A stretch of 64,000 nt of DNA from Salminus brasiliensis (Eukaryota; Chordata; Actinopteri; Characiformes; Bryconidae): positions 31,459,523 to 31,523,522 of the forward strand of contig NC_132896.1 in the NCBI RefSeq assembly GCF_030463535.1, in the 5' to 3' direction. Below are positions 12,601 to 27,500 of the stretch, piece by piece. The position numbers and the translations under genes were made by a program. The notes under the pieces were generated by a model. That model was not told where the DNA came from. It searched no databases and saw only the letters and a program-made list of their open reading frames with translations. Within the stretch, counting starts at the first letter, position 1; every line of letters begins with the position of its first letter.

Positions 12601-15600
12601 ATACAGATGATAGAATGACCCACAAACCTACAAAACATCCAAGTAATGCCAAATAAAATATGAAATATTAAAAAATAAGGTGATATACTGTAAACTGTCC
12701 AAATCTTAATACTGTTACTCACATTTCTGATCAGACCTCTCAGCCCTAGTCCATATACTACTTACTTTTTCTAGTGTTTGGACCCGCCCCTACTCCCCGA
12801 TTCACCTAATAAGGTCTAGATTCAAATTAAGGGTGGGCAACATGACGATATTTTATTGATATTTTATTTTATTATCGATCAATTTTGTTATCGTGATATT
12901 TATCGTGATACACAATATGCTTTTCTAAGCAACCCGCAAAAAGGGGAAACCAACCCTCCTCTGGTCCACTCTGGATAGCACAACGGATAACAGGGTGCAG
13001 GGTGATGTATCAAAAACAGCCATCCTTTATTGTACATGACTTCCTTCACTTAATTATCTGTTACTGTGCCTTTAAGGACGGATGTATGTACATGAGCTCT
13101 GGTCTGATTGGCTGCCAATTATTAATCCCTATTTAAAAAGCAACCCAGGGTGAAGCACTCTGTACAACTTTAGCATTAATGGGTGAAGCTAAGCTTTTTT
13201 TCTTACTGCTTTAATTACATTTACTAATTAAGTTTTAATTAAATTTACTAATGAAAGAAGTGTTTTTTTCCTGATTATTTTTAATAATTACATTTTTTTT
13301 AATAGAATAATAATTCTCTTTCATATATTTTGGTTTTATTTTTAATCAACGGACTAAAATGTGCTACAAAAAATATTTTGTTCAACTTTTTTTTACAATT
13401 ACAAATGATAAATGTATATATATTTACAACATATACAAACTGGAAAGGACAAAAGGTAACTCCAGACAGCTTGAGGTATCACAGTAACCACGGCAACCAC
13501 TTTCCTCGACGTCAACCAACAAGACCACAAGGGACCATTATTCCTCTTTTGTGGTCGTCCAGGTGATGCAGCCTGCGCCGGCTGGAACAGTTTAGCAGAC
13601 CCTCCCTGCGCTTGGGTCGTTATGCTACGCTCTACCGCTAGCAGCAAGGTTCTCGGGCCGGTGCAGTCGGAGGGGTCAGCGAGTCCCCCGCTGCTCTGGC
13701 CGGTGGTATCTCGCCGGTGCGCTGACAGCTTTCCTCGTTAGAGCCGCTTATCTCGTCTCTGCACGGCTAGCTGCGCTAAGCTAACGGCCCTTCCTCTGGC
13801 AGGCGGCCTGCTGGCGCCGCTAGGCTGGGGTCCACATTAATCAGCCTCCTGTGAGCAGCGCGGAGCGGCCGTCTCTCCTCTGCATTGTGGTGGAGAGAAA
13901 AGATGTGAGAGCACAAATGATCAGCTGAACACTCAATAGAGGGAAGGACGAGAACGACCTAGATACACACAATCGCTCGCTTGTCGCCGTGAAGTTCTGA
14001 CCAATTAACGGGGCTTCATCTTCAGTAGCAAAGGGCCACCGTGAAGAAGACATGGCAGCTCACTGCTCACCCCGGTGCTTTTTCCATGCGGTCAGGAAAG
14101 GCCCTAGATTGTGTTGCTACAGTTTAAAAAAATAAAAAATTTAATTGAATGCTAAACACCTTTATAAGACTTCAATAAGTAAAATATTTACTTAAAGGGG
14201 TCATCCAAATGACCTCTTTAATGTCAAACTGTGTTCATCTCGGCACAGTTGAATAATCAGCGTCCGGTAGACGGACCCGACATACCCCGAACCTGACATC
14301 TTCCGCAAATCTTCCGAAAATCAAGCAAGGGAAACACATCAACTCCTAAACCCCAAAACTCTTACATAACAGTTCCAACTCCTTAAATTTACATAAACCC
14401 CGCCCACTACCCAAAGCTTTCAGAGGCTAAACGAAGCGGCTACTACTTTAGGAGAACATGGGATTGAGGCTAAAAGGCCTAAAGGCTAATTCTAGTCTAG
14501 GTGAAGCACCGCTCAGGGTTGGCCGACCCGGATAAAGCCCCACTGTGGGTATCAGTGGAGTACAGCGGTTCACCCGGGAAAGACTTTGATGAGCCCAAAA
14601 AGCAGGAGGTCGCAATGGCCACAAGGACAGCCGGTGAAACAAGCACTAGGCTAGGCTAAAAGCTACCTACTTGGCCCTACTACAACCTCCTCAGCTAGCG
14701 AACCGAACCGAGCCCTGTACCAGCTGGACACCAAGAGGAGTTCTATCCAGTCGGGCTCGCCAATCATTTTAAATACCTTCATTTAATTACAATATAATCT
14801 TGATACAGGTCTAAAAACAACGCAATGTTATGCTACTGTAGACCAGCCAATGAAAGCCGAGCTCAGCGTTCTTTTCCCAGAAGTACATGGAAACGTAGCA
14901 CGTTTTAATCTGAAGCTAAATAACAGGGTGGTAAACAGACTTGTTAAACATGTGGCCGTTTTTCACTCAATCCAAAGTGACACGCTTCCAACGACACCAT
15001 CAAATTCCCAATAAATGCTTCAGGATTCCTGAGGTGACTGAACATGAGCTCGAAGGCCTGAGTGTTTATATGGCACTTCGCCATATATAAGGTCGCCCTG
15101 TCTTCATTATACAGGTCCACAGTTAAAAAGACTGCTATCACAATCGAAAAATCTAATAAAAAAAATCTAAAATTGAATACGCTGGAGATTCATACTGGAT
15201 TAATCACTAATCTTTAATTATTTTTTAGGAGGTAAAAATTTAATATGCTGGAGATTCATACTGGATTACAATCACTAATCTTTAATTATTTTTTAGGAGG
15301 TAAAAATTTAATACGCTGGAGATTCATACTGGATTACAATCACTAATCTTTAATTATTTTTTAGGAGGTAAAAATTTAATATGCTGGATATTCATACTGG
15401 ATTACAATCACTAATCTTTAATTATTTTTTAGAAGGTAAATATTTAATATGCTGGATATTCATACTGGATTACAATCACTAATCTTTAATTATTTTTTAG
15501 GAGGTAAAAATTTAATACGCTGGAGATTCATACTGGATTACAATCACTAATCTTTAATTATTTTTTAGGAGGTAAAAATTTAATACGCTGGAGATTCATA

Positions 15601-18464
15601 CTGGATTACAATCACTAATCTTTAATTATTTTTTAGGAGGTAAAAATTTAATATGCTGGAGATTCATACTGGATTACAATCACTAATCTTTAATTATTTT
15701 TTAGGAGGTAAAAATTTAATATGCTGGAGATTCATACTGGATTACAATCACTAATCTTTAATTATTTTTTAGAAGGTAAATATTTAATATGCTGGATATT
15801 CATACTGGATTACAATCACTAATCTTTAATTATTTTTTAGGAGGTAAAAATTTAATATGCTGGATATTCATACTGGATTACAATCACTAATCTTTAATTA
15901 TTTTTTAGGAGGTAAAAATTTAATACGCTGGAGATTCATACTGGATTACAATCACTAATCTTTAATTATTTTTTAGGAGGTAAATTTTTAATATGCTGGA
16001 GATTTATACTGGATTAATCACTAATCTTTAATAATTTTTTAGGAAGTAAAAATTTAATATGCTGGAGATTCATACTGGATTACAATCACTAATCTATCAT
16101 TATTTTTTAGAATGTAAAAAATGTACACGCTGGAAATTCATACTGGATTAATCACTAATCTTTAAGTATGTTTTAGGATATAAAAATTTAATACGCTGGA
16201 GATTCATACTGGATTACAATCACTACACAAATATTATTTTCACGATGTAAAAAATAAATTCATTCACAATTCATTCATTGAAGCCTATAAAAACTTCACA
16301 TGCTCCAGATTCATACTGGATAACAATGAATCTACAATTCTTACTTTTTATACTTAAAAAAATACACATGCTCCAGATTCATAACAATCCTTTACTACAG
16401 TCAAACTGTATCAACAGCTCGTCTTTCACACATTCTTCCCTGAGCAAAGCGTGCGTTGCTAAAGCTAAATACAGCACTGTGGAGAACCGTGGAGAACCCT
16501 GGACGGATCCAAGCTACACAAAACACAACGCACTCCTTTTTAATTAGGCCCCAGTGATTTGTCAGCAACACGGAGAGCGGCTCAGCTCGGCTCGGCTGAG
16601 AATAGAAGAGGGTGCTAACGCGATGCTGAAATGCGCTCGCATCGTCCCGCTGAGCTGTGGCAGCGGTCCCTGTAATCCGTCCAAACCCCAGTAGTGATCA
16701 GAGAGCCCGTCTGCGGAGAACGTGACGGAGGAACATGCCTGAAGGAGACGACGCGCTTTCTACGCCTGCAGCTGGACAGTGGGCCGGGCTGGGTTAGTGT
16801 GAAGTGCACAGCCCAGTTCCTACAGTAAAGCCAGCTGTTAACGCCGGGTTCCCTGTGCCAACACATGCGTCATTCGTTCAGTCAGTCACTCCGAGTTCAC
16901 TCCAGGAGTGCGTCATCTCCCCTCCTCAGCCGGCTGTCCTGCAAGCACAGCTTTTCCAGGCCCAGAGTGAGCTGAGTAACCCGGACTAAACCCGGTACCA
17001 AAGTTAAACACTGCAGATTCATACTGGATTACAATTATTTTAGCATTTTTATTTTAGGACTACTACACACACTGCAGATTCATACTGGATAAAAAAAAAA
17101 AAAACACCCCACAACTATTATTTTCAGATTGTAAAAAAAGAAAAAAACACATGCTGCAGATTCATACTGGATTACAATCACTCTGCAAGTATTATTTTCA
17201 CACTATAAAATGTGCACATGCTACAAATTCACACTGGATCAGTCTATATGATTATCATTTTCAGACTATAAAAACTATACACACTGTAGATTCATACTGG
17301 ATTGAAAACCACCCACAACTATTATTTTCAGGCAGTAAAAATACACACACTACAAATTCATACTGGATTAGTCACTTTTTTTACGATGATCATTTTCAGA
17401 CTATAAAAACTATACACACTTTAGATTCATTCTGGATTAAAAACCACCCCCAACTATTATTTTCAGACTGTAAAATGCACACATGCTGCAGATTCATACT
17501 GGATTGGTCACTGTACAAATATAATTTTCAGACTAATAAAACTACACACACACACTTCACACAATTCATACTGGGTTAAATAACCCCACAACTATTCTAC
17601 CATATATGTTGCATTATAAAGACTGTAAAAACTACACACACTGCAGATTCATACTGGATTGCAATCTCTCCACAATTATGTTCAGATTGTCAAAAACACG
17701 ACTGAAGATTCATACTGGATAAAAAAAAAAAAACCACCCCACAACTATTATTTTCAGACTGTAAAAAAATGCACACATGCTGCAGATTCATACTGGATTA
17801 AAAAATAATCAATGCCAGTAAACACTACGTGCGCTGCAGATTCATATGAAATACTGACACATTAGAATTTTTTTTTTTAATGGGGTAAAACAGTCTGAAC
17901 GGCAGCGACTCTGAACGGCAGCGACTCTGTCTGCCCGTCTGTGTTGGTGCTACAGTCCAACTGCCCCGTCCTTGAATTGCTATTGACAGCCAGCCCAGGC
18001 CTTAAGGGTATTTTTAGCCATTGTCGGGCAGCAGGCAGCAGGTGGAGTCTTTGCATACAAAAGCAAGGTCACCAGCAGGAGCAAGTGAACACACACTGCC
18101 ACTGGACCTCCGTCCAGCTCACGCCAACTGCTCCACATGCGACTCTGAAGCACGCCGACACACAGCGGGGTTTCTCAACAACCATTCAGACCAGAGGAGG
18201 CTGACCAATCAAAAGCTCCGGAGCTCCTCTGATCATCATGACGGTGTGTTTAGGAGAAGTTCATATCAAACAATTCCTACTGAATCAAACTCATACTGGA
18301 TTACGGTCACTCCTCAAATATTATTTTTAGACTACAACCCCCCCCCCCCCACACACACACACACACACACACACACTTTAGATTCATACTGGATTACATT
18401 ATACTACAAATTATTATTTTCTGACCATACACTGCAGATTCACCCCTCAATTATTATGTAAAAC

Positions 18465-18506
<42 letters not shown>

Positions 18507-21500
18507 GAAAGAGAACACATCCCTGTGTAAAGATATGCCCTCTTCAGCCTGTTCAGACAGCAGCCGCAAGCACACAGTCAGTAGTCTGGTAGTCAAACTG
18601 GATGTTCGACATCCAGCTACATCCCAGTACAGAAACGGGGGAGAGGAAATGGTCTGTGGCGGCGCCCCAGGACATAATCAATACCAATAACACCACGCCA
18701 CGTCTATTAGCAGGTCCTGCTATTCCATTAGTGTGAGCGGCACTGGAACAGGGACACTATTACCGAGTCTCTGTCCACACATATCTGGACACTGCTGAAA
18801 ATGTAAACCTGAATAAATAAACAAATTAATTAATTAATTAATTAATAAAAATCATTAAAAAAGATTTTACTCTAAGTCATTGTGGAGCATTTCCACTTAT
18901 GCATCAAAAAAAAATGGAGATGCAAGGTTTTTGCGTGACAACGTCACAATCCTCAGCGTCACTCAGAATCACTGGACATGAATTATTGATAGATTGTAAA
19001 ACAAAAAACTCTGCAAATTCATACTGGATTAGAATTACAATTATTTCTGTCAGATTGTGAAAACGTCACTGCAGATTCTTACTGGACAGAAATCACTGCA
19101 CACTAATTACTGTCAGACTGGAAAAGTTTCACACTCTGCAGATTCATACTGGATTATAATCCCACTGCAATTATTACTGCCAGAGTGTGAGAACAGATTC
19201 AATTTCACAGGGCAGATTCATACTGGATTAAAACCCCTCCATATAACAATGCCAGTGTAATCCTACACATACTTTAAAACTCATACTGGACAAAAATAAT
19301 CACTGTGTGCCAATGATCGTTGTATTGTAATGAACTACACACTCTGCAGATTCATACTGGATTAAAGGCACTCCACAATTATTACTGTCAGATTGTAAAA
19401 ATAAATAAATAAAATCACACATTCAGCAGATTCATACTGGACAGAAATCACTGCAGACTAAACACTGTCAGACTGGAAAAGTTTCACACTCTGCAGATTC
19501 ATACTGGATTATAATCCCACTGCAATTATTACTGTCAGAGTGTGACAATTTCACAGGGCAGATTCATACTGGATTAAAACCCCTTCATATAACAATGCCA
19601 GTGTAAACCTACACATACTTCAGAATTCATACTGGACAAAAATAATCACTGTGCAATGCACTCTGCAGATTCATACTGGATTAAAGGCACTCCACAATTA
19701 TTACTGTCAGATTGTAAAAATAAATAAATAAAATCACACATTCAGCAGATTCATACTGGATTATAATCCCACTGCAATTATTACTGTCAGAGTGTGCCAG
19801 TTACACAGGGCAGATTCATACTGGGTTAAAACCCCTCCACAATTACAGTGTAGAGCTGGTGCTGGCTTATTCGCCGAACTGCGAACTCCAGAAAAGTACC
19901 GAACATCTCAGCGTCCGCTCTCTTCTCAAGCCTCATCAAGGGCGTCAGCAACGTGTTCTCCATCTCCTGCGAGGCACATCTCGCCTGGAACATGCGGCGG
20001 CAGCGCGGCCACGTGAGCTCCTTCATTCAGATTTGATTAATAGATATTTCAAGGCTGTGATATTCAGCTTTAGCACTGCGGTATGAAACCGTGGTCATAT
20101 CTCGCACACCTACTTCAGGACTGAGACACAAAGAGAACAATGCACGGCACTCCGCACCGCCGCTCACTGAGGGCTGGCACAAAGACGCTGCTTTCATAAG
20201 CGAACCTCCAGCTCGTGCGGCTGAGCTCAGGCAGTGTGAGGGGCTCTCTGCATGGAGAAGAAGTAAAACCAACAGCCAGTCATCAGCTCTGAATATACAT
20301 ACGCACCCCCACCCTCCACCTTCCACCCTCCACCCACGTCCTCATCCAGGTCGTAAACGGGGGGCTGTGAAAGCGCTGGCCTTGTCAGTGTCTCCATACA
20401 CGTAAATCAGCCGAGACGCCAACAAGGAGCTGCTTTCTGCTCAAACCCCTGAAATGCGTCAGTGATTCTACTGCAGACGTTACCCTGAAAATGCAGTTCA
20501 TCAAGACCAGGTACACTGCGTGTCCAAATGTTTGTGGACACCTCTTCTAATGAATGCATTCAGCTACTAGGACTCTCCAGAGCAGAGAAACATCAACTTA
20601 TTGGCACCATGCTGCCTAATAATGCCAGGCATGGGCTATAGAGGGGTATAAAGCCCCCCAGCATTGAGCTGTGGAGCAGTGGAAGAACCGTGTTCTCTGG
20701 AAAGGTGGATGGGACGAGCTGGGTGGTGGATGGGTGGTGGGATGAGCTGCGGAGTTGGGAATGATGATCAACCAACATCCTGACCTCACTAATGCTCTTG
20801 TTGATGAATACAATCAAATCCTCACAGCAATATTCTCCAAAATCTAGTAGAAGGCCTTCTTCCCTGGACAGTAGAGATAGTTACTCCAACAAAAGCAGGA
20901 GAGACTCTTTTTAACACCCTTGATTTCAAACGAAACAATGAATGAGCAGATGTCCCAATACTTTTGTCCCCATAGTGTATCTTCATAACACAAGAGACTG
21001 AGATATATCAATGTTTTCGTACACCCTCAGTAGTCTTATTGAACATTAACGTGTTTGTCCTTATAGGCAAGGACTCCTCAACTCCTGACCTACAGGTACA
21101 GGAGCCAATGTTAACGTCCCGGTCATCTTCTGACAGGTCCAGATTCTGAACCTTCAACCGACACCATGGTTGTGTTTGGAGGTAGGGGAGATCTGATAGT
21201 GTCTGATGAGGATTTTGAGAAGATACAATTGTGAGGACAGGGTCAGTACAGAAGGCCAATGGAATATTAATGTCCTTTATTATCTATATTTGCAAGAAAC
21301 CCCATAAAAACAAACAAGCCTAATATCAGATACACAGCACAGCACCCCCAGAGCGAAAGCTCCTAGACTCCTACGGCTTAGCGGTTAAGTAGAGCGCTTC
21401 AGACAGGACGCGATGACACGGCAGATGAGCATCAATGTTGCAGGATCTCAGCTCGTTCCAGCCCTCGAGCATTCTGGTCTCGAGTCGACACCTCACAGCC

Positions 21501-24500
21501 AAGCGCTGCTCTTCACACGGCGCTAACGCAGCGCGAGCTCCAGAAGCTCCGTTCCTGCCAGAGGCTGCATTATTCATGCCGTTAACGGATGTGAATAATT
21601 GAAGGAGATGCTCCACTTTGTCGCTGCCGAGGCCGAGCTGGAGTAAGACGCTTCGGAAGGATCTGAGGCAGCTGCAGCCGCAGGAGGCCGTCTCTGCTGA
21701 ATGACATGATTCCAGTCTCCAGCTGTGCTGGACAAACGCTCACCTGCTGCCAGCCAGCTAGCTAGCTCCGACGCTCGGGGTTTCCCAGCGACAGTTATAC
21801 TCAGGCCCAAATGCATCCTGTAGAGTAGTCTTGCCAAAAGAATAGGACTCTCTAGAGTAGATAAACATCAGCCTATTGGCACCATGCTGCCAGGCGTGGG
21901 CTATAGAGGTGTATAAGCCCCCCAGCATTGAGCTGTGGAGCAGTGGAAGAACGGTGTTCTCTGGAATGATGGTTGGTGGAGCTCCATCCAATACTTTTGG
22001 GATGAGTTGGGGAGCAAAAAATGCTACAGCAATGCTCCTCCGAAATCCAGGAGAATGCCTTGCTTTCTTTCCTAGACAGTAGAGACAGTTACCCCAACAA
22101 AATGTCCCAATACTTTTGTCCAGATAGTATAGGTAGCCTAGTTGCAGCCATGCTATCTTCTACTTTCTCAGTCAGGTCCCAATCGTGCCCTTGGCACATC
22201 TATGCTCTGCTGAGGTACTCAGATGGTACTTCGTTAAAGTACTTCGGCACTCAGGTACTTCCTGCTTTGTGTCCAATGATTCCGGCTCGTCCCTGGAGCC
22301 ACCGTGACACTGTCCAGGACGAAGGAAATAAAAACACGGAGGTAAAGATTACTGGACCAAGCAAATCGAGGCCGGCCTTAACTCTTCGGACGAGTCGGCC
22401 CCATCGTTAGGACATCAAGTGATGCCACTGCCATCCATTGTTACGAGCCACCATTGACAAGAGAGGGTGCAACTGGCTTCAGTCTATTAGAGTGGGTAGG
22501 AAGGCCCTCCCTCTCCCCCCAAATCAGATGTGGTCTTCCAGATGTGTCATCAGCCATCCAGGGACATTCCCTTAGCAGCAAAGTTCACAAAGACCTGGCG
22601 TACTAGCCTCAACCCTCCCAGCACCCAGACCTTACTGGAGTGAGGGAACTAACCATGGCAACGTGGGGGGGGGGTCTTCTCCAGACTGTGTCGGCCTTCA
22701 TTTAAGGGCAGAATTCATGCAACTGGCCCGAAAAGCAGAGAACGCAAAGATGCTGAGCCAACCAGATGTGCTAGCTTGAACATGAAAGCCAAAAGAGAGA
22801 TCTTACGAAACCTCTACGGCAGACCCCCCCCAACCAGACGAATTTCTCTGAACTTCACAACGGAGCAGCGCAGTGCCAGAGAAAACGACCGAGCACATCT
22901 CATTAGGCCCTCCCAACAGCTGCGAGCACCGGCGTCCTCGCACAGCAGAACACGTGTGTTAAATAATGCAGGCTGAGGAGGCTGAGGAGGAGGCGGTGGC
23001 GGTGACAGGCTGCAAGACCACAGCAGAACTGCCACTAAGCAAAGCCAAGAGCACAGAAACCATCGACCCGGGGATACGGTTCCCTCTGGTCTTCAGAAGG
23101 ACATCAGTAAGTTGTGGTTCTCAGCCAGTTTCATCTTTTCTGGGGAGTCAAAGCTGAACTGAGAGAAGGCATGAAATAGGACAGAAGTAGGACACAGGAC
23201 CTACTGGAGCGGAGTTGGAGCTCTCGTTTCAGAATTGAGCACCTGGTGTCGAATTTCACAGCATCATCAATAACCTGAGAAGCTCATTAAACTGATTATG
23301 AATCTGTACCTCTCAACACAGGGCGCAGGGATGCAATGCCCTTGTCCTGGCGTCGAACCACCAGATCTAGAGCTAAAAGCGCCGCTTCCTGTGAGCAGGA
23401 CAACGCTGAGGAGCGAGGATCGAGGATTGCTGGTTTGAAAGGGAACATAATTGAATCTAATTGAAGCGAATGAAGCCTCGATGGTACGGCTGAACCAAAT
23501 AAACAGAGTTAAACTGCCCGCAGTTCTGCGGCCTCCACATATTTCATAGGCTGTGGTTGACCGTAGCAGTTCTGGCACCATAACAGAAGGCGCTCTGGAG
23601 CGCGAGTCACCAGCAAACCGCAAATCCCGTTCTGTGGGGGACTTGACGAAACGCTCAAGCAGCGAGGCACTTCTGAAACCGCACCCGACCACAGCGTAGC
23701 ACTCGTGGACGTAGCTGGGATCGAAGCCAAGCGCCCGAGCGGATCGAGTCTGCTCTATCTGCTTCACCATCGAGACCAAGTTTATGCAACCCTTTCATCA
23801 ACGTAATCTTATGTAGTTCATGCTGGAATCATCTCAAGGGAAGACGAGGAGAGGAGAGGGGGCCGAAAGGGCAGCCGGGGAGGACGGAAGCTCAGATAAG
23901 CAGACAGAAAATTCGAGAACTGCCAGTGGTAATGGATAGTCTTCTGGATACAGCCACAACCCCAACAAATCCTCACCTGCCTCCCGACCTGTGCTTCTTT
24001 TAGGGGGCAGCCCAATCAGCCGTGGACATCATGAACCAGCAAGAGCAGTTTGTGCTACAGCAGCTCAGAAGCTAGGCTAGAAGCTAACCTTCGCTCCTCA
24101 ATCAATGAGCCTCGGGTTGCCCATAGCCCTGTCGCCAGTTCACCGCTTGTTCATCCTACTACTCCCGGTACTGACCGGGAACCGTATACCGAGAACAACC
24201 CGCAAGACCCTTTTGGAGGCTCTTTTGGAGATGTTCTGATTCAGGTGTCTAGCGATCCAAATCTGGCACTAGTCAAAGTATCTGTTTCCAACACCTCACC
24301 TTCAGAACTGACTATTCCTTTAAATTATTTCATAGTACCAGTAAACACTGTTCTTTCAAGCTCATTAGAACTTATCTGAGATGAGATATAATAATAAAAA
24401 AAAATACAACCTATTATAAAAAAAAGTGACCAACTATCCAGTATTTAAGTCAGAGTTGGTATCGGTACTCAGTATCGGCAGATACTTAAAAATCTGGTAT

Positions 24501-27500
24501 TGGCATTGGAAAGGAAAACAATCGGTGTATCAGTATCAGTGCATCCCTAGTAATAAGCCCTATTTAACTAAATAGAGTGCAGCAAATTTAGGGTAAAAAT
24601 CATGGTACTAAGTATGAGAAAGTATTTGGACAGTGTGTTTTACAATCTCTGCATGACAAAATATTACAATAAATATCATATATCGTAAAAATGTCTTTAA
24701 ATATCGCTATTTGGGCGTCATTTTTACCATATCGCCCAGCCCTTACTTGACAGGTGCACTTGGAATCATATAATCGAGCCTATTTCCTTCATGTCAGTGG
24801 TTTTCTATTACTTAAAACTTACCCATGACAAGTGAGTAAAGCTCTAAAGTGCACGCTACGCTTCCTCAGCCTCAGGTTTTCCCAGACGCCGAGCTCCGAG
24901 AGCTTCTGCCGTGGATATTTCTGCCTCCTCCTGACATATAATTTCATCAACAAACAGAAAATGGCCTAATGGGATAAGGAGAGCACCGGTTATGTCGGGG
25001 TGAGCTGTCCTTTCTCTCCCCTCGACAATTAAATGAACAATCATCCCTGCTGACGCAGGCGGAACCCAACGCCATTACTCTGCACTGTCGCGATGATGAA
25101 GCGCGGACCGGGCCGAGGGGAAGGAGGTGAGAGGAAGAAGTTTGGCCCGAGAGCCAACAGGGAAGGTGCCAAATTAATTCGGCTGAGCTTCGGGCTTTTC
25201 GCTTTCCATCTCACGCTTTCTTTAACAGGCCTTTTTGTCGCTGCTATCGCTCAGCGCTTAGCTTTAGCGGCACCCCCAGGTTGCCCCAATACCCCGCGCA
25301 AAATCCCAGCTTCTCCAGGGCCGTCGTTCCATTTCCTCCTTCACAAATGCACCTTGGTTGCTGAGGAACGGGCGGACAAAGCGCTCGTGATGGGACTATT
25401 CAGACTATTCGGCTGCATATTTTAGGCCTGTGGGGTACAAAGTCTGCTTCTTTTGAAGACGGACGAAAGCACGGCATACAGATTGGAGGAGAGGCAGAAG
25501 AAACACTGGCAAACAATTTAGCAGGGATGAAATGCCACCCTCACCCCCCCCTCATCCCCCTCCATCCTTTCCTCGGTTCTGTAAGGCGTCCTGGCAAGGG
25601 GAACAGAAACTGTCCAGAGCAGAAGATGCAGAGTTAGGCTATATGCTGATATCAGATAGCTGGATTAGCGCCTGCTTGTTTCCAGCAGGCTTCATTTACG
25701 ATGTAGAGGTCAGCGATGTTTCACACTGCAGGAGCTCTAAACAGAAAAGGCCTGGTTCTTTTTTCTAGGGCTGGATCATATGACCAGGCGGTGTGTCCAG
25801 CCTCGGTTCAAATGACCCCCCTGTAATTTACCTATAATTTAACTATAACAAATTACCACATAGACATAAATGTACTACACAAAAAAATTTAATTTAATTA
25901 TTACTTAAATATTAAACAATTGTGCAGGACCATGACACAGCTTTCAATTTCAAAATTAAAAAAGGAGTCAAACTTCTTAAAATATAGTCAAATAGTTTAA
26001 AAAGAAAATAAGTAGCTTCACTCTGTCAAACACAGTTTATTATGTTTTTATTTATATTTAGTGTAAACGCTACTTAAAAAAATCTAATCTAGCAGCTGAA
26101 CCTGAGAAGAAATAAGTCACTTGGCCAAACATACAAGCAGTAATCAAACACTACAAACATTTAGTGCAGTCTCACACCAACCAATCAAAGTGAAGGGATC
26201 GGTTCCATGGATCGGCCTTAATATCCGATACCCACTCCAGCTAATTTAGTTAATATCGGAGCCGATATCCGATCCTAATATCGGATCGGTGCATCCCTAT
26301 TAAATATCATAATATAATATTTTTACCATATCGTCCAGCCCTGTCCTCAAGATTATGCCACTAATTCCTTTAATCTATAATCACCACCTTCCACCTTTAA
26401 ACAATAAGGCAAACCAGCTGGCAAATCAATAATCATGCTTGAAGCCATTTTCTCTCTCAATGTGTCACAATATTTCATTTTTAAATAAAGGCTTGTTTGA
26501 TAAGTTTGAACACACACATTTCCCACAGTGCACCACCCTATATCCAGTTAACCAGGTTTAATTCTGCTCTTAGTGTGATAAACCAGGCAGCTGGTCAGGG
26601 TTTAAGTAGGGATGCACTGATCCAATATTAGGATCGGATATCGGTCCCGATATTAACAAAATTAGCTGGGTCGGGTATCGGATAGTTGGGCTGATCCATG
26701 GAACCGATCCTTTCACTTTGATTTTTTGTTGGCGTGAGACTTGACTAAATGTGCAAATAAATACATGACAAATGGCAATTTAGTGCATTAATATCTTTGA
26801 TAATTTGTTATATAAAGTAATGTTTAAGTCAATTCTGATGTCTTAAGTCTCTCCCACATGGTGAGGTATACGGTTTATTATTTCAGCAATAGTACTCAGT
26901 TCGGACTGTTTCGGTTTCGGGTATCGACCGATATGCAAAGTTTATGTATCTTATCGGAACTGAAAATGGGATCGGTGCATCCCTATGTTTAAGTACTGAT
27001 AACAGCCACAGCCCTCTTAGAAGAGCATGTTATAATGTGTCATTTATCACAATAGAAAACACCAGCACTGCCCAGCTCAAACTGCGAGCACAGAAATACA
27101 TACATCAATGAAATCCCGCACCGCTGCCCCACACCCACACCGACTGGACCTGCCCACAGCGCAGATGTCTGGGAGGGTCACTGGACGTGCGTTTTCCCTT
27201 TTTCCTGCACTCTAGGAAATGGAAAGCCCTGTTTTTGTTGTCGCTGTTGTTGTTGTTGTTGTTTTCATTGTTTTTGCCCGACTGGTCAATCGGGAGCTCT
27301 GGGTTTTGAAACAGCACTTCCTGTTAACTGGGCGGTCTGGGAGCAGCAGCGCAGGCGTGTGGGGGACGGAGCGCTATTTCAGACTGCATCCTCAGGATGT
27401 GGGCCCACAATTGAAACGCCACAGGAATTGATGTCATGGGCTTTGGATTTCGGATTTCCTCAGGATTGTGAGATCGTAGGAACTTCACTGAAGGTTCAGA

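Larger units (their letters stand above)
9300..15165. other. rapgef2 intron 1, mostly unique sequence
   Basis: Apart from the SINE at 10262 and a MITE fragment at 12832, I see no exon, RNA gene or clear repeat. Two GC- and CpG-rich patches stand out: about 11690-12060 (with ATTGG at 11724 and 11767) and about 13560-13900. Short open frames inside them show no family resemblance. Confidence 0.6.

Noticed and set aside
15172..19850. CRISPR-like array (short repeat, variable spacer)
   Set aside because: The genome is vertebrate, spacers are themselves related copies of one 68-bp unit, spacing is uneven, and no cas-like gene exists. It is a diverged satellite.
23267..23779. 170-residue minus-strand ORF
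   Set aside because: Longest non-repeat frame in intron 1, but no recognisable domain, no splice partners, and composition like its surroundings. Could be revisited with protein searches.
24050..24379. 109-residue plus-strand ORF considered as a retroelement gag piece
   Set aside because: No zinc knuckle, protease or other landmark; no repeat copies seen in the window.
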